Origin: Thalassotalea sp. ND16A
Lineage (GTDB): Bacteria; Pseudomonadota; Gammaproteobacteria; Enterobacterales; Alteromonadaceae
Direction: 5' to 3'
Assembly (NCBI RefSeq): GCF_000764205.1
Contig: NZ_JQDZ01000123.1
Location: 124,001-188,000, forward strand
DNA: 64,000 bases
Of this stretch, positions 27,097 through 35,727 are shown in pieces. The position numbers were made by a program, and so were the translations under genes. How positions within the stretch are numbered: the stretch's first letter is position 1; the number at the start of each line of letters is the position of its first letter. The notes below the pieces were generated by a model, which saw only the letters and a program-made list of their open reading frames with translations, had not been told where the DNA came from and did not search any database.

Positions 27097-27157
27097 GGTA
27101 AGATAACCCTAATGACCTTTAAGGATAATGAAGGTCTATTCGGGGTATCTTATTGCC
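27097..27157. terminator. Long imperfect inverted repeat between convergent genes
   Basis: GGTAAGATAACCC and GACCTT on the left face AAGGTC and GGGGTATCTTATTGCC on the right, folding into a nested hairpin of about 60 bases between the lyase and RND genes. It probably ends transcription from both sides. Confidence 0.45.
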
Positions 27158-27206
27158 GTTGCTAAATATCTACTTGCTCAGCCAATACGGGCGTAAAATT
27201 GAGCGG

Positions 27207-30200
27207 TTAACTCGCTTTAATTTTATAAACGCTGCAATAAAGCACCGGTACCACGCCAAGGGTTAAAATAGTGCCGATGCCCAAGCCAAACGCGATAACG
27301 TTAGCCATGCCGTAAAACATCGCATCGTTGCCAATAATCAATGGCAATAGTCCCATTACTGTGGTGATAGTTGTCATCGCGATTGGGCGTAAGCGGGTTA
27401 AACAGGCGTCAATAACCGCCTGATATTCATTTTTACCATCGCTAATTTCTATTTTAATGCGGTCGATTAAGACGATGGCATTGTTGATAATAATGCCGGC
27501 CAAGCTGTATAAACCTAGGGTTACCATAAAACCAAATGGCGCCTGCATAACCTGTAAACCGATAACCGCACCAATAAAAGACAGTGGAATGGTTAAGGTG
27601 ATCACCGCCGCTTTTCTAAACGAATTAAACTGGGCAACGAGTAAGATAAGAATAAGGCCCAGCACCATAGGCATACTCGCACTTAACGCTTTTTGTGCTT
27701 CTTTCGATTCAATAATTACCCCGCCATATTCAATGCTATGGTTGACCGGAAGGTCGGCTCGTAAAGCATTGATTTTATCATCAATCAGTAACTTCAAATC
27801 TTCGGCGGCGACTCTGGTATTGCGCGCTTCAACACTAATGGTGGTAAACATATCCTCATGTTGAATCACCGAAAATTGGTTAATGGGTGCTAACCTGGCA
27901 ACTTGAAACAAAGGAATGGCTTTGCCTGTTTTTTCAGAATAAATATTAAGCGTTCTTAGCCGGTCCAGGTTATAACGCTCAGCTTCCTGGGCACGAAAGA
28001 CGACCGGGATAATTTCATCATCCTCTCTGAATTCGGTAATTTGCGCACCGGAAAAATAGCCTTCAAGCGCTTGGGCAATATCATTAGAGCTTAACCCCGC
28101 CCGTTTAGCGCGATGTTGATCAATTTGCACATCAATTTTGGTGATTAAATTTTCCCAATCATTCCTTACGTCCACGGTATCCGGTTGTTGATGTAGCACG
28201 TCCATGATTTGCTGAGCTTTTCGGTAAATAACGGTTTTGTCAGGCCCTTTCACCTGGATCTTAATCGTACTGGAATCCGACGGCCCTAAAAACATTTTCT
28301 TTACCCGCGCCGATACATTGACAAAAGTATGTTCCAGGCGGGTGTCCAATTCCGCCACTTTTGCACTTACATCAGTATTGTCGCTAACATTTAATACAAT
28401 AAAGCCTTTATTTGCCGCCGGATCTTCAGGATTAAGTGATAACACAAATCTTGGGCCACTAAAGCCAACATAACCTGAATAGCTTTCGATAAAGTCAAGA
28501 TCCGGGGCGGTATTTAACCAGCTGAAAATCTCACGCATTTGCCGATCCGTTTCTTTTGACGAGGTGCCATTAGGCAAATCGATATTCACCACAATTTGGG
28601 TGCGGTCAGAATCGGGAAAAAACTGCTTGGCGACAAACGTCATGCTAAACACCGAGACGATAAACAGGGCCAGCATGGCACCGATAAACAGTGTTTTATG
28701 CGTCAAAACCCAATGCAGAAAACGCTCATAACCGAGGTAAATCTTGTCCATTAAGCCCGCGGTTGTAGCGGTTGTAGCGGCTAACGGTTGAGTTTGATTA
28801 GTTTCATGCTTAATAAAGAAATAACACAGCAATGGGGTAACACATAGCGCTAATACCCAACTGGTTAATAAGGTAATTAAAATCACTAGTGACACGGAAC
28901 GAGTAAATTCACCGGCGACATGTTCGGCCAACATTAGCGGTAAGAAGAATAAAATAGTGGTTGCTGATGAGCTAAGCAAAGGCAGTGCAAGTTCTTTGCT
29001 GCCTTGTAACATCGCATCGTATCGCTCGATGGCCTGTTCTAATCGTCGTTTAAAATCTTCTGCAATGACAATACCATTATCTACTAATAAACCTAATGAT
29101 ATGATCAAGGTTGCCAAACTCATCCGTTCTAATTTCATATCAGCAAATTGCATAATTGACAGCGTTGCTAACATCACAAAAGGCACAATTGCCCCGACGA
29201 TCAGGCCAGTTCTCAGACCTAAAAATACAATCACCACGACCAGCACAATTGCCAGAGTTTGGATGACATTGCTGGAAACACCGTTAATGGTTTTTTCAAC
29301 CTGCTCTGCTTGAAAGGTGGCGACATCAAGTTGGTAGCCAATAGGTAATGTGGCGGTAATGCGGTCAACATGTTTCATAAAGCGCGGTGCATATTCTAAA
29401 ATATTGTTATCGGCTAACATCGATGTGGCAAAGAATATTGCCGGTTGGCCGTTGAAATAAGCCAGTTTATCGGGCGGATCAATAAAGTCCCGGCGCAAGG
29501 TGGCGATGTCTTTTAAGGCAATATAATTGTCACTGTTGGGAATGCTAATCTGGGTGTTGGCAATATCATCGACATGGATAAAATTACCCGAAGGCTCAAT
29601 AATGAAGCTTTTTGCGCCGGTGTCTATTTGCCCACCAGAACGAATGATATTTTGGTTTTTAAGTTCGTTAATGATTTTTGTTGGGGCAATGCCGAGCTGA
29701 GAAAGTTTTGTATTCGAAAGCTCAACAAAAATCCGCTCGGCCCTGCGGCCCATAATATCAATTTTTTTTGTGCCTGCAACGGCATATAACGTGTCTCTGA
29801 TATGTTGAGCGATATCATACATTTGGCCCATATCAAAACCGTCAGCAGTTAGCGCTAAAGTGATCACCGAGACATCACCAAATTGATCATTAACAAAGGG
29901 TATCGATGCCCCTTGCGGCATGTTTGCATGGGCCGCCGCAGTTTTATTGCGCAAGTCCTGCCAGATATCATCCAGGTTAAAATACTTGTCGTAAACTTTT
30001 ACGTGTATGGTCGACAAGCCAGTAGAGGAGGTTGAGCGTATTTCCTTCACTTCTGCAATTTTACGAATTTCTTCTTCAAGTTTTTTGGTGATCAGTTGTT
30101 CGACCCGATCGGGTGCCATCCCTGGAAACGCAGTGCTCACTATGGCTTCGCGTATGGTGATGGTAGGGTCTTCTTGTGCCGGCAGGGTAAAGTAAGCAAA

Positions 30201-30281
30201 TACGCCGTTTATCAATAATAAGCCAACGACGAGTAGAACCGTTTTGCGATAATGAAACGCGATTTCAGTAAAGTTCATCAT
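27207..30281 (-). CDS. RND-family efflux transporter permease
   Basis: 1024 residues, inner-membrane antiporter subunit of an AcrB/MexB-like tripartite pump. TM1 starts at about residue 12, followed by the periplasmic porter domain (FPGMAPDRVEQLITKKLEEEI). The central TM bundle carries the proton-relay region (SLGLLVDNGIVIAEDFKRR, an Asp in TM4), and a second porter half is followed by the C-terminal bundle (PLSFIGAVIGL, GIIINNAIVLIDRI, LRPIAMTTITTVMGLLPL). The N terminus and VSTAFPG pattern resemble the VexF/MdtB-like group rather than AcrB proper. It starts 7 bases after the adaptor gene, so the two form an operon. No outer-membrane channel gene is adjacent. Confidence 0.93.
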   Translation of the reverse strand: MMNFTEIAFHYRKTVLLVVGLLLINGVFAYFTLPAQEDPTITIREAIVSTAFPGMAPDRVEQLITKKLEEEIRKIAEVKEIRSTSSTGLSTIHVKVYDKYFNLDDIWQDLRNKTAAAHANMPQGASIPFVNDQFGDVSVITLALTADGFDMGQMYDIAQHIRDTLYAVAGTKKIDIMGRRAERIFVELSNTKLSQLGIAPTKIINELKNQNIIRSGGQIDTGAKSFIIEPSGNFIHVDDIANTQISIPNSDNYIALKDIATLRRDFIDPPDKLAYFNGQPAIFFATSMLADNNILEYAPRFMKHVDRITATLPIGYQLDVATFQAEQVEKTINGVSSNVIQTLAIVLVVVIVFLGLRTGLIVGAIVPFVMLATLSIMQFADMKLERMSLATLIISLGLLVDNGIVIAEDFKRRLEQAIERYDAMLQGSKELALPLLSSSATTILFFLPLMLAEHVAGEFTRSVSLVILITLLTSWVLALCVTPLLCYFFIKHETNQTQPLAATTATTAGLMDKIYLGYERFLHWVLTHKTLFIGAMLALFIVSVFSMTFVAKQFFPDSDRTQIVVNIDLPNGTSSKETDRQMREIFSWLNTAPDLDFIESYSGYVGFSGPRFVLSLNPEDPAANKGFIVLNVSDNTDVSAKVAELDTRLEHTFVNVSARVKKMFLGPSDSSTIKIQVKGPDKTVIYRKAQQIMDVLHQQPDTVDVRNDWENLITKIDVQIDQHRAKRAGLSSNDIAQALEGYFSGAQITEFREDDEIIPVVFRAQEAERYNLDRLRTLNIYSEKTGKAIPLFQVARLAPINQFSVIQHEDMFTTISVEARNTRVAAEDLKLLIDDKINALRADLPVNHSIEYGGVIIESKEAQKALSASMPMVLGLILILLVAQFNSFRKAAVITLTIPLSFIGAVIGLQVMQAPFGFMVTLGLYSLAGIIINNAIVLIDRIKIEISDGKNEYQAVIDACLTRLRPIAMTTITTVMGLLPLIIGNDAMFYGMANVIAFGLGIGTILTLGVVPVLYCSVYKIKAS

Positions 30282-30288
30282 AACCTCT

Positions 30289-31389
30289 TTAGTTAAATCG
30301 CTGCGTAGTGGGGTCTAACAGTGTGACTTGCTGACCATCGCGTAAAAAAGCAACACCTGCGGTTGCTATTATCTCGCCATTGGCTAAACCACTCGATAAA
30401 TAGACTAAGTTATTGAGAATATTTTCCGTTTGCACTTGTCGTAAACGAACCACTTGAGCCGTGCTGTCATAGACAAAGACATACGATTTTTGATCTAAAC
30501 CGGCCCGTATTGCGGTCACCGGAATAGCAATCGTTTTACCGGAATAGCCGGTGCGTCCGATACCATCAAAAACAAAATCGACTTCGGCGGTCATTCCGGC
30601 ACGCAGCTTATTGTTTGCTTGTTCCAATATTACTGTTACCGGAAAGGCATTAGCAGATTGCGCACGTGTACCAATTTCATTGATACGACCTTGCATCGTG
30701 ACTCCCGTTAACACCGGAAAACGAATTGCCAGCAATGTATCTTGTTTTAATTCCTGAATTAAGGTTTCCGGGACCAGTACTTTCACTTCCAGGCCGTGGT
30801 TACCTTCAATTTCAAATGCTGCTTGTCCGGCAGCAATTTGTTGCGAAGGCTCAATCAAACGCTTGGTAATAATGCCATCATAAGGCGCCAGTAACGTACT
30901 GTCTTGTAAGTTTTTATTGGCAATATCAAGCTGCGCCTGGGCCACACCGACAGCACTTCGGGTGGAATCATAAGTGGCTTTGGCATTGTCAAATCCGGAT
31001 TGCGATACTAACCCTTGCTTGACCAATTTGTCATAACGCTGAAAAGTGTTTTTCGCTTCCGCCATTGCCGCACTGGCTTTATCTAATTCAGCTTGTGCCG
31101 ACTGTAAGCTAAGCTCAAAACTACGATGATTTAATTGCGCTAAAATTTGGCCGGCTCGTACGGTTTCACCCAGCTTAACTTCAACGGTTTGTACCTTACC
31201 AATTACCTCAAAACTTAAGTCGGTTGCCTCTACGGGAGCAACAATTCCGGACAAGGTGCGGAGCTGCTTTAGATTGGTCTCTGCAACTTTTTGCCAGGCG
31301 ATAGGGCGAATCGCTTTTTCGGTGATAACGGTTTGCTCGTTACAGCCCAGTAACAAAGAGGCTAACAGGATAGTTAATAATATACGCAT
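30289..31389 (-). CDS. RND efflux periplasmic adaptor (membrane fusion protein)
   Basis: 366 residues. Lipoprotein signal with lipobox LLLGC (Cys about 16). Then come a biotinyl-lipoyl-like half (VEVKLGETVRAGQILAQLNH), a helical hairpin of about 70 residues (LQSAQAELDKASAAMAEAKN...QLDIANKNLQ), the second lipoyl half (STLLAPYDGIITKRLIEPSQQI) and beta-barrel domains. It links the inner-membrane permease to an outer-membrane channel. First gene of the pump operon, divergent from the TetR gene with two palindromic operators between them. Confidence 0.93.
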   Translation of the reverse strand: MRILLTILLASLLLGCNEQTVITEKAIRPIAWQKVAETNLKQLRTLSGIVAPVEATDLSFEVIGKVQTVEVKLGETVRAGQILAQLNHRSFELSLQSAQAELDKASAAMAEAKNTFQRYDKLVKQGLVSQSGFDNAKATYDSTRSAVGVAQAQLDIANKNLQDSTLLAPYDGIITKRLIEPSQQIAAGQAAFEIEGNHGLEVKVLVPETLIQELKQDTLLAIRFPVLTGVTMQGRINEIGTRAQSANAFPVTVILEQANNKLRAGMTAEVDFVFDGIGRTGYSGKTIAIPVTAIRAGLDQKSYVFVYDSTAQVVRLRQVQTENILNNLVYLSSGLANGEIIATAGVAFLRDGQQVTLLDPTTQRFN

Positions 31390-31448
31390 AATGATTCCAA
31401 TGAGGAGAGCTACCTATGAGTTAAGTGAATAACGGTTAAAAAGTAAAT

Positions 31449-31466
31449 TGGTACTGTTAAGTACCA
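31449..31466. promoter_or_regulatory. TetR-type operator 1
   Basis: TGGTACTGTTAAGTACCA: perfect 7-base arms around four bases. Its centre is 25 bases from that of the second operator, in the intergenic region between the pump adaptor and the TetR gene. Placement implies control of both directions. Confidence 0.75.
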
Positions 31467-31473
31467 CGTATTC

Positions 31474-31491
31474 TGGTACTATGTAGTACCA
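31474..31491. promoter_or_regulatory. TetR-type operator 2
   Basis: TGGTACTATGTAGTACCA: perfect 8-base arms around two bases, sharing the TGGTACT/AGTACCA half-sites of operator 1. It lies 33 bases before the TetR start codon. Confidence 0.8.
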
Positions 31492-31523
31492 AAGTCAACC
31501 TATATTGTTAAAGTGCAGATAAA

Positions 31524-32159
31524 ATGATGCTAAGTTCTGAACATAGTGGCGAAACAACAACGAAAAACCCATTGACTGCCCGTGGGCAATTAATTCTGGT
31601 GGCGGCGCAAAATTTATTTCTTAAACATGGCTTTGATGAAACGTCTCTGGAAATGATCATTGCTGATGCTGGCGGTTCGCGTCGCTCTATTTACCAGGAG
31701 TTTGGCAATAAGCAAGGCTTGCTGATGGCGGTAATGCAACAACAAGTGGCGATTCAGGTGGATACAATTGCCTCCATTAACTACGAGCTAGAGCCAAGTG
31801 ATGCACTAAAAGATGTCACCGGGCGATTTGTGCAAGGGATGTTGTCTGAAACGCTAATTTCATTGTTTAGATTGGTGATACAAGTTGTGCCAAAACACCC
31901 CGACGTTGGCGAGCTTATCTATGATAGAGGGCCGTTAACCGGGGTTACCCCGTTGGCGGACTACTTATCGTCTCTAAATAAGCTAGGCATATTGGCAATT
32001 GACGACTGCAGTTACGCAGCACAGATGTTAATCGAAATGACGAAAGGACGGCTACATTTGAAGGCGGTATTAATCCCCAATGTCAACATCACCGAAGATG
32101 AAATTGTTCAGCATATCGATCGCGCGGTAGATTTATTTATTAAAGCCTACCAACCTTGA
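31524..32159 (+). CDS. TetR/AcrR family transcriptional regulator
   Basis: 211 residues. An N-terminal helix-turn-helix (about 20-65: GQLILVAAQNLFLKHGFDE then TSLEMIIADAGGSRRSIYQEF) is of the TetR type, followed by a helical ligand-binding domain related to the AefR-like C-terminal families. It is transcribed away from the RND pump and very likely represses it from the two TGGTACT/AGTACCA palindromes in the shared promoter region, being released when a pump substrate binds. Start ATG 31524 or the second ATG at 31527. Confidence 0.92.
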   Translation: MMLSSEHSGETTTKNPLTARGQLILVAAQNLFLKHGFDETSLEMIIADAGGSRRSIYQEFGNKQGLLMAVMQQQVAIQVDTIASINYELEPSDALKDVTGRFVQGMLSETLISLFRLVIQVVPKHPDVGELIYDRGPLTGVTPLADYLSSLNKLGILAIDDCSYAAQMLIEMTKGRLHLKAVLIPNVNITEDEIVQHIDRAVDLFIKAYQP

Positions 32160-32173
32160 GAAGGTGTTGAGAA

Positions 32174-32190
32174 TTTCACATCTGTTTCAC
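32174..32190 (+). promoter_or_regulatory. Direct-repeat site (TTTCAC, 11-bp period) upstream of the lipoprotein pseudogene
   Basis: TTTCAC at 32174-32179 and again at 32185-32190, i.e. ATTTCACATCTGTTTCAC, 80 bases before the pseudogene start. The spacing (about one helical turn) is that of OmpR-type regulators. The same sequence in the same orientation precedes the DJ-1 gene and the ABC ATPase gene. Confidence 0.6.
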
Positions 32191-32218
32191 CGCCTTTAAC
32201 ATAAGCTTTCCTTTATAT

Positions 32219-32238
32219 AGATACCAAGTTGATTAAAT
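32219..32238. repeat. Single arm of the ATACCAA palindromic repeat
   Basis: GATACCAAGTTGATTAAATA matches one arm of the element at 46752-46797 but has no partner arm here, so it is probably a decayed copy. Confidence 0.45.
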
Positions 32239-32269
32239 AGAACATAAATTACATTTCGGAGCTCACCTC

Positions 32270-32431
32270 ATGCCCGTTATTTTCCGGTCGTTAACCTTAG
32301 TCTTACTGACGCTAGTCATCAGTGGTTGATTCGATAAGCAAGCCCGTCAGGTCAGCGTCTCCAATAAGCCTTATGCCGCAGCAAGTGGCATCAAAGGGCT
32401 GCCGTTTGATACGTTTATCAGGTTGAAATAA
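32270..32431 (+). pseudogene. Small lipoprotein gene with a TGA at the lipobox cysteine
   Basis: ATG 32270 opens a classic lipoprotein signal: MPVIFRSLTLVLLTLVISG, then codon 20 is TGA (32327-32329) where TGC/TGT for the lipobox Cys is expected. The frame continues without interruption through FDKQARQVSVSNKPYAAA and GIKGLPFDTFIRLK to TAA at 32429. One base change would restore a 53-residue lipoprotein. Upstream lies the shared TTTCAC direct repeat. I call it a recently inactivated gene; its original function is unknown. Confidence 0.7.
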
Positions 32432-32433
32432 TT

Positions 32434-33720
32434 CTAAGCTAACGCTGGATCAGCAAAAGAAACTGAAATTGTCGTGCCCTTGTCACTAGTAACCGTTAAC
32501 AACCAACCTTGATGTTCACACAGGCGCTTAACAATAGATAAGCCAAAACCGTAGCCAGTACTCTGACTGCCTTTGACCGTTGGTTCGGTAACATTTTTTG
32601 AAATACCCTGCTCTATGCCAGGGCCGGTATCTGCTATGGTTAATTGCTCGTTGATAAAGCTTATTGTTACCTCACCTAAGTCGGTATATTGAAAGGCATT
32701 GCTGATTAAATTATCGAGCAGCACTTTTAGCATGCCCGGCTGGGCAAAGACACTGGTGTTACAATTGTCATTGACCAACACTGCCACCGGTTTACCATCA
32801 AGTAAACGGCTATGATCAATGATTGATTGCTCTATCATCGGCAGCAATTTTGTTGGTTCTTTCTTTATCGACGTTTGCTCTTCTCTTGCCAACACTAACA
32901 AGGTGGTCACCGTTTGTTCCATTTGCATGCTGGCATCGCTAATGCGGCTAACTATATTTTTGCCGTCGTCTTTCGCCATGCCAGCCTCTTGGTAAACTTC
33001 AACCGCATTTTTTATAATCGCCACCGGGGTTCTTAATTCATGACTGACATCACGAGTAAAGCACTTCTCCCGCTCCAGAGCCTGATTGAGCCGTCGCATT
33101 GTCTGTTCCAGGGTACGAGCCAAAATGCCAATTTCATTGTTAGGAAATTGATAAGCAAAACTATTGGGGATGTTTTGTGGGGCAACACCATCAACCAAAT
33201 CGGCTAATTGTTTTAATGGCCTTGCCGTTTTTCTGCCCAACATCCAGGCGATTAAAAAGGCGATGAAAACCAAAATAGCGCCACTGACCAACATTAATTT
33301 CAACACACCACCTCGAATCGGGCGTACCAGCAGCATTTGGCTCACTTCAGCGACAAGGTAGACATCTTGCTGCTCAGGCAAGGCATACAGGTGGTAATGT
33401 CGCCCCTGTGTCCCATAAAACTCTATTTGCTGTGGTTCTTCGATAAATTGCTGGCGCATGTCAGCGGGCAAGTTGTGTTTCGAAAAGTAGAGCTGCATCG
33501 ATGAGTTACGGGCCACCGGCCATTGTTTCGTTTGCTCATAGCCAGCAGTTAAATAGGCGGCTTCTTGCCTGACTTCTCGCTCAATAAACTTATCTTCTAA
33601 GTTGTATAACAGCAAAAAACAGAACATCCCATAGATCGACGATAACACTAAAGTAAAAATACAGAACTGAGCGACAATACGCCGGCTCAGGCTATGGAAG
33701 GCGGGCGTTTTATTTTTCAT
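32434..33720 (-). CDS. Sensor histidine kinase
   Basis: 428 residues. Two membrane helices (about 17-37 and 143-163) flank a periplasmic sensor of roughly 105 residues. A HAMP-like segment (RPLKQLADLVDG) follows, then the HisKA H-box CFTRDVSHELRTPVAI (phospho-His about 237) and the HATPase with DNLISNAFQYT, IADTGPGIEQ and STGYGFGLSIVKRLCEHQGW. It overlaps the response regulator gene by 11 bases. Signal unknown. The gene set next to it (YbbP-like ABC, DJ-1 protein) suggests an envelope or membrane-active agent. Confidence 0.93.
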   Translation of the reverse strand: MKNKTPAFHSLSRRIVAQFCIFTLVLSSIYGMFCFLLLYNLEDKFIEREVRQEAAYLTAGYEQTKQWPVARNSSMQLYFSKHNLPADMRQQFIEEPQQIEFYGTQGRHYHLYALPEQQDVYLVAEVSQMLLVRPIRGGVLKLMLVSGAILVFIAFLIAWMLGRKTARPLKQLADLVDGVAPQNIPNSFAYQFPNNEIGILARTLEQTMRRLNQALEREKCFTRDVSHELRTPVAIIKNAVEVYQEAGMAKDDGKNIVSRISDASMQMEQTVTTLLVLAREEQTSIKKEPTKLLPMIEQSIIDHSRLLDGKPVAVLVNDNCNTSVFAQPGMLKVLLDNLISNAFQYTDLGEVTISFINEQLTIADTGPGIEQGISKNVTEPTVKGSQSTGYGFGLSIVKRLCEHQGWLLTVTSDKGTTISVSFADPALA

Positions 33721-34411
33721 CTTTTATATCCAGAGTAAAACCAACCCCATGTACGGTTTTTAATATTGGGAAATCAAAGGGTTTATCCAACACACAGCGC
33801 AATTGATAGATGTGAGAACGCATGGCATCGGATTCTGTCGGTTCATCCCCCCATAATTTTTGCGATAACTGTGAGCGACTGACAACTTGCGGGTAGGCTT
33901 GCGCTAACACCGTTAAAATGCGAAATCCCATGCTATGTAAATTAAGCAATTGCCCCTCCCGGGTCACTTGTTTGGTTTTTCTGTCCAGGCTTAACGGGCC
34001 GAGGATTAGAGTATCATTGGTTTGCAATAAATGCCGCCGCGATAACGCCATGCATCGTACTTCAAGTTCCTGTAATGAAAACGGCTTGGTTAAATAATCA
34101 TCTGCCCCTACGGTAAAGCCAGACACTTTATCTTCAATACTGTCCCTTGCCGTAAGCATTAATATTGGAATATGACGAGTGGATTTTTCTCGTATTTGCT
34201 GACATACCTGCAGACCGTCCAGCACTGGCAAATTTAAATCGAGAATGATCAGGTCATAGTGATTTTCCAGGGCGAGATCAAGCCCATGCTGACCTTGATT
34301 GGCAAAATCAAATACATGGCCTTTGGTTTCCATGTAATCTGAAATATTACGCGCAATATTAAGCTGATCTTCAACTAATAGCACATAAAGTGAGGTGGCC
34401 TGGTTTGTCAT
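33710..34411 (-). CDS. OmpR-family response regulator
   Basis: 233 residues from ATG 34411. The receiver domain has the acidic pair ED after YVLLV, the phospho-acceptor in LIILDLNLPVLDG (Asp about 51), LMLTARDS and the KPF lysine. The winged-helix DNA-binding domain follows (LNLHSMGFRILTVLAQ, ESDAMRSHIYQLRCVLD, LKTVHGVGFTL). The frame extends to a TTG at 34447, but ATG 34411 has GGGAAA six bases upstream. Its likely targets are the TTTCAC direct repeats in the promoters of this cluster. Confidence 0.93.
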   Translation of the reverse strand: MTNQATSLYVLLVEDQLNIARNISDYMETKGHVFDFANQGQHGLDLALENHYDLIILDLNLPVLDGLQVCQQIREKSTRHIPILMLTARDSIEDKVSGFTVGADDYLTKPFSLQELEVRCMALSRRHLLQTNDTLILGPLSLDRKTKQVTREGQLLNLHSMGFRILTVLAQAYPQVVSRSQLSQKLWGDEPTESDAMRSHIYQLRCVLDKPFDFPILKTVHGVGFTLDIKDEK

Positions 34412-34513
34412 AGCATTTCCCAAGATATTAACGTAGCTAGCAAACAATGCCGCAACATCAACTGTTGAGGCATTGTTTCTAGGTTTATTATTTTGACTTT
34501 ATAAGGATTGGTA

Positions 34514-35641
34514 TCATAAGGTTTTTAACATGTCCAGCGCGGGTTTGTAATCAGGTTTTGTAGCCAATAACTGATTTAAGGTAATTTTCGCCTGTTTTTC
34601 TTGCCCCAATTTATGCTGAGCTTTGGCAATTTGCAGGTCTAACATCGGGTTATGAATTGCTTTTTGCGCAACCTGCATCAAGGTAAGCGCATTTTCAAAG
34701 TGCTCATCCGTTTGTGCGGTTTTCAAGTAATAGAAACCATACATACCCACTAAGGCAATATGATATTGCTCTTGGTTAGCTGCCAACCTTGTTGCTGCCA
34801 TTTTATCTCCCGCTAAAAAATCTGCCACCACCGCCATGGTTTTATCTTCAATATCCCGCTCTGTGGTAACCGGCGTTAAGCCCAGACTTTTTACTAATTC
34901 GGTGGCCACGTCCACGGTCGAGGTTGGGTTTTGCCCGGTGATAAGTCGTCCATCAACGGCGACATGGCTTAACATGATTTCACTTGATTGAAACTTGGCG
35001 CCACGTTCGGTTAATTTATCTTCCAACATGAATTCAAATTTATTTAGCCACTTTTGACCAAATAAATGTTCTTCTTTATTGGTAAAACCATTGATCGCTT
35101 TATTGGCAACAAGGTAACTGCCATCGTTCAGCTTTACATCAACTAACGCTGCGGGACCGTGACAAACTGCGGCAACCGCACCTTGTTGCTGATAAATTTT
35201 GGCAATAACCGTTTGTAGTGCCTGATCTTTTGGCAAATCAAACATCGCCCCCTTACCGCCAACGATAAATATTGCGTCATAGGCGTTAGCGTCAAGTTTG
35301 TCGGTTGCTATGGTGTTACCCAGTTTCGCCATAATGGCTTGGTCGGTTAACACTCGGGCATTATACGGCTTATCTGCATCATATTTGTCTGCTTCCACCT
35401 TGCCACCGTTTGGACTGGCAATATCGACAGCAATGCCGTTGGCGTTAAACACCGAATAGGCCTTGGAAAATTCATCAAATTCATAACCGGGTGTGATTGC
35501 ACCCTGCTGCTGGCCATAGCCACTAACGACCATGACGATTTTCTTGTTTACCTCTGAAGTGCTTAGCGCCGCCGCACTTCCCTGCAGCGAAATCAGTAAT
35601 AAGGTGAACAAGGTGACAAGTTGTTGTTTCATCGGTTTCAT
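34514..35641 (-). CDS. Secreted DJ-1/PfpI-family protein with C-terminal TPR
   Basis: 375 residues. Signal peptide (about 1-25, ending GSAAA). A DJ-1/PfpI class I glutamine amidotransferase-like domain (about 33-255) carries YDAIFIVGGKGAMFDLP and the nucleophile elbow AAVCHGPAAL (Cys about 160). A TPR-like helical tail (about 290-375: LDLQIAKAQHKLGQEKQAKI) follows. DJ-1 relatives include chaperones, glyoxalases and proteases; the exported, TPR-fused form is unusual and its role is unknown. It precedes the regulator gene by about 100 bases and has a TTTCAC direct repeat 45 bases upstream, so it may head a DJ-1-regulator-kinase operon. Confidence 0.85.
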   Translation of the reverse strand: MKPMKQQLVTLFTLLLISLQGSAAALSTSEVNKKIVMVVSGYGQQQGAITPGYEFDEFSKAYSVFNANGIAVDIASPNGGKVEADKYDADKPYNARVLTDQAIMAKLGNTIATDKLDANAYDAIFIVGGKGAMFDLPKDQALQTVIAKIYQQQGAVAAVCHGPAALVDVKLNDGSYLVANKAINGFTNKEEHLFGQKWLNKFEFMLEDKLTERGAKFQSSEIMLSHVAVDGRLITGQNPTSTVDVATELVKSLGLTPVTTERDIEDKTMAVVADFLAGDKMAATRLAANQEQYHIALVGMYGFYYLKTAQTDEHFENALTLMQVAQKAIHNPMLDLQIAKAQHKLGQEKQAKITLNQLLATKPDYKPALDMLKTL

Positions 35642-35685
35642 ATTTATTGCTCCTAAGATGTTAAAAACATGATGACAAACTCGCT

Positions 35686-35703
35686 GTGAAACAAATGTGA
35701 AAT
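35686..35703 (-). promoter_or_regulatory. Direct-repeat site upstream of the DJ-1 gene
   Basis: Read toward the gene: ATTTCACATTTGTTTCAC, two TTTCAC units 11 bases apart, ending 45 bases before the start codon. Same sequence and orientation as the sites at 32174 and 38942. Confidence 0.65.
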
Positions 35704-35727
35704 ACTTATTGCTTTAATTGACAGGCA

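Noticed and set aside
32327-32329. TGA read as selenocysteine in the small lipoprotein
   Set aside because: No SECIS-like hairpin directly after it was seen, and the position is that of the lipobox Cys, so a TGC to TGA mutation is simpler.
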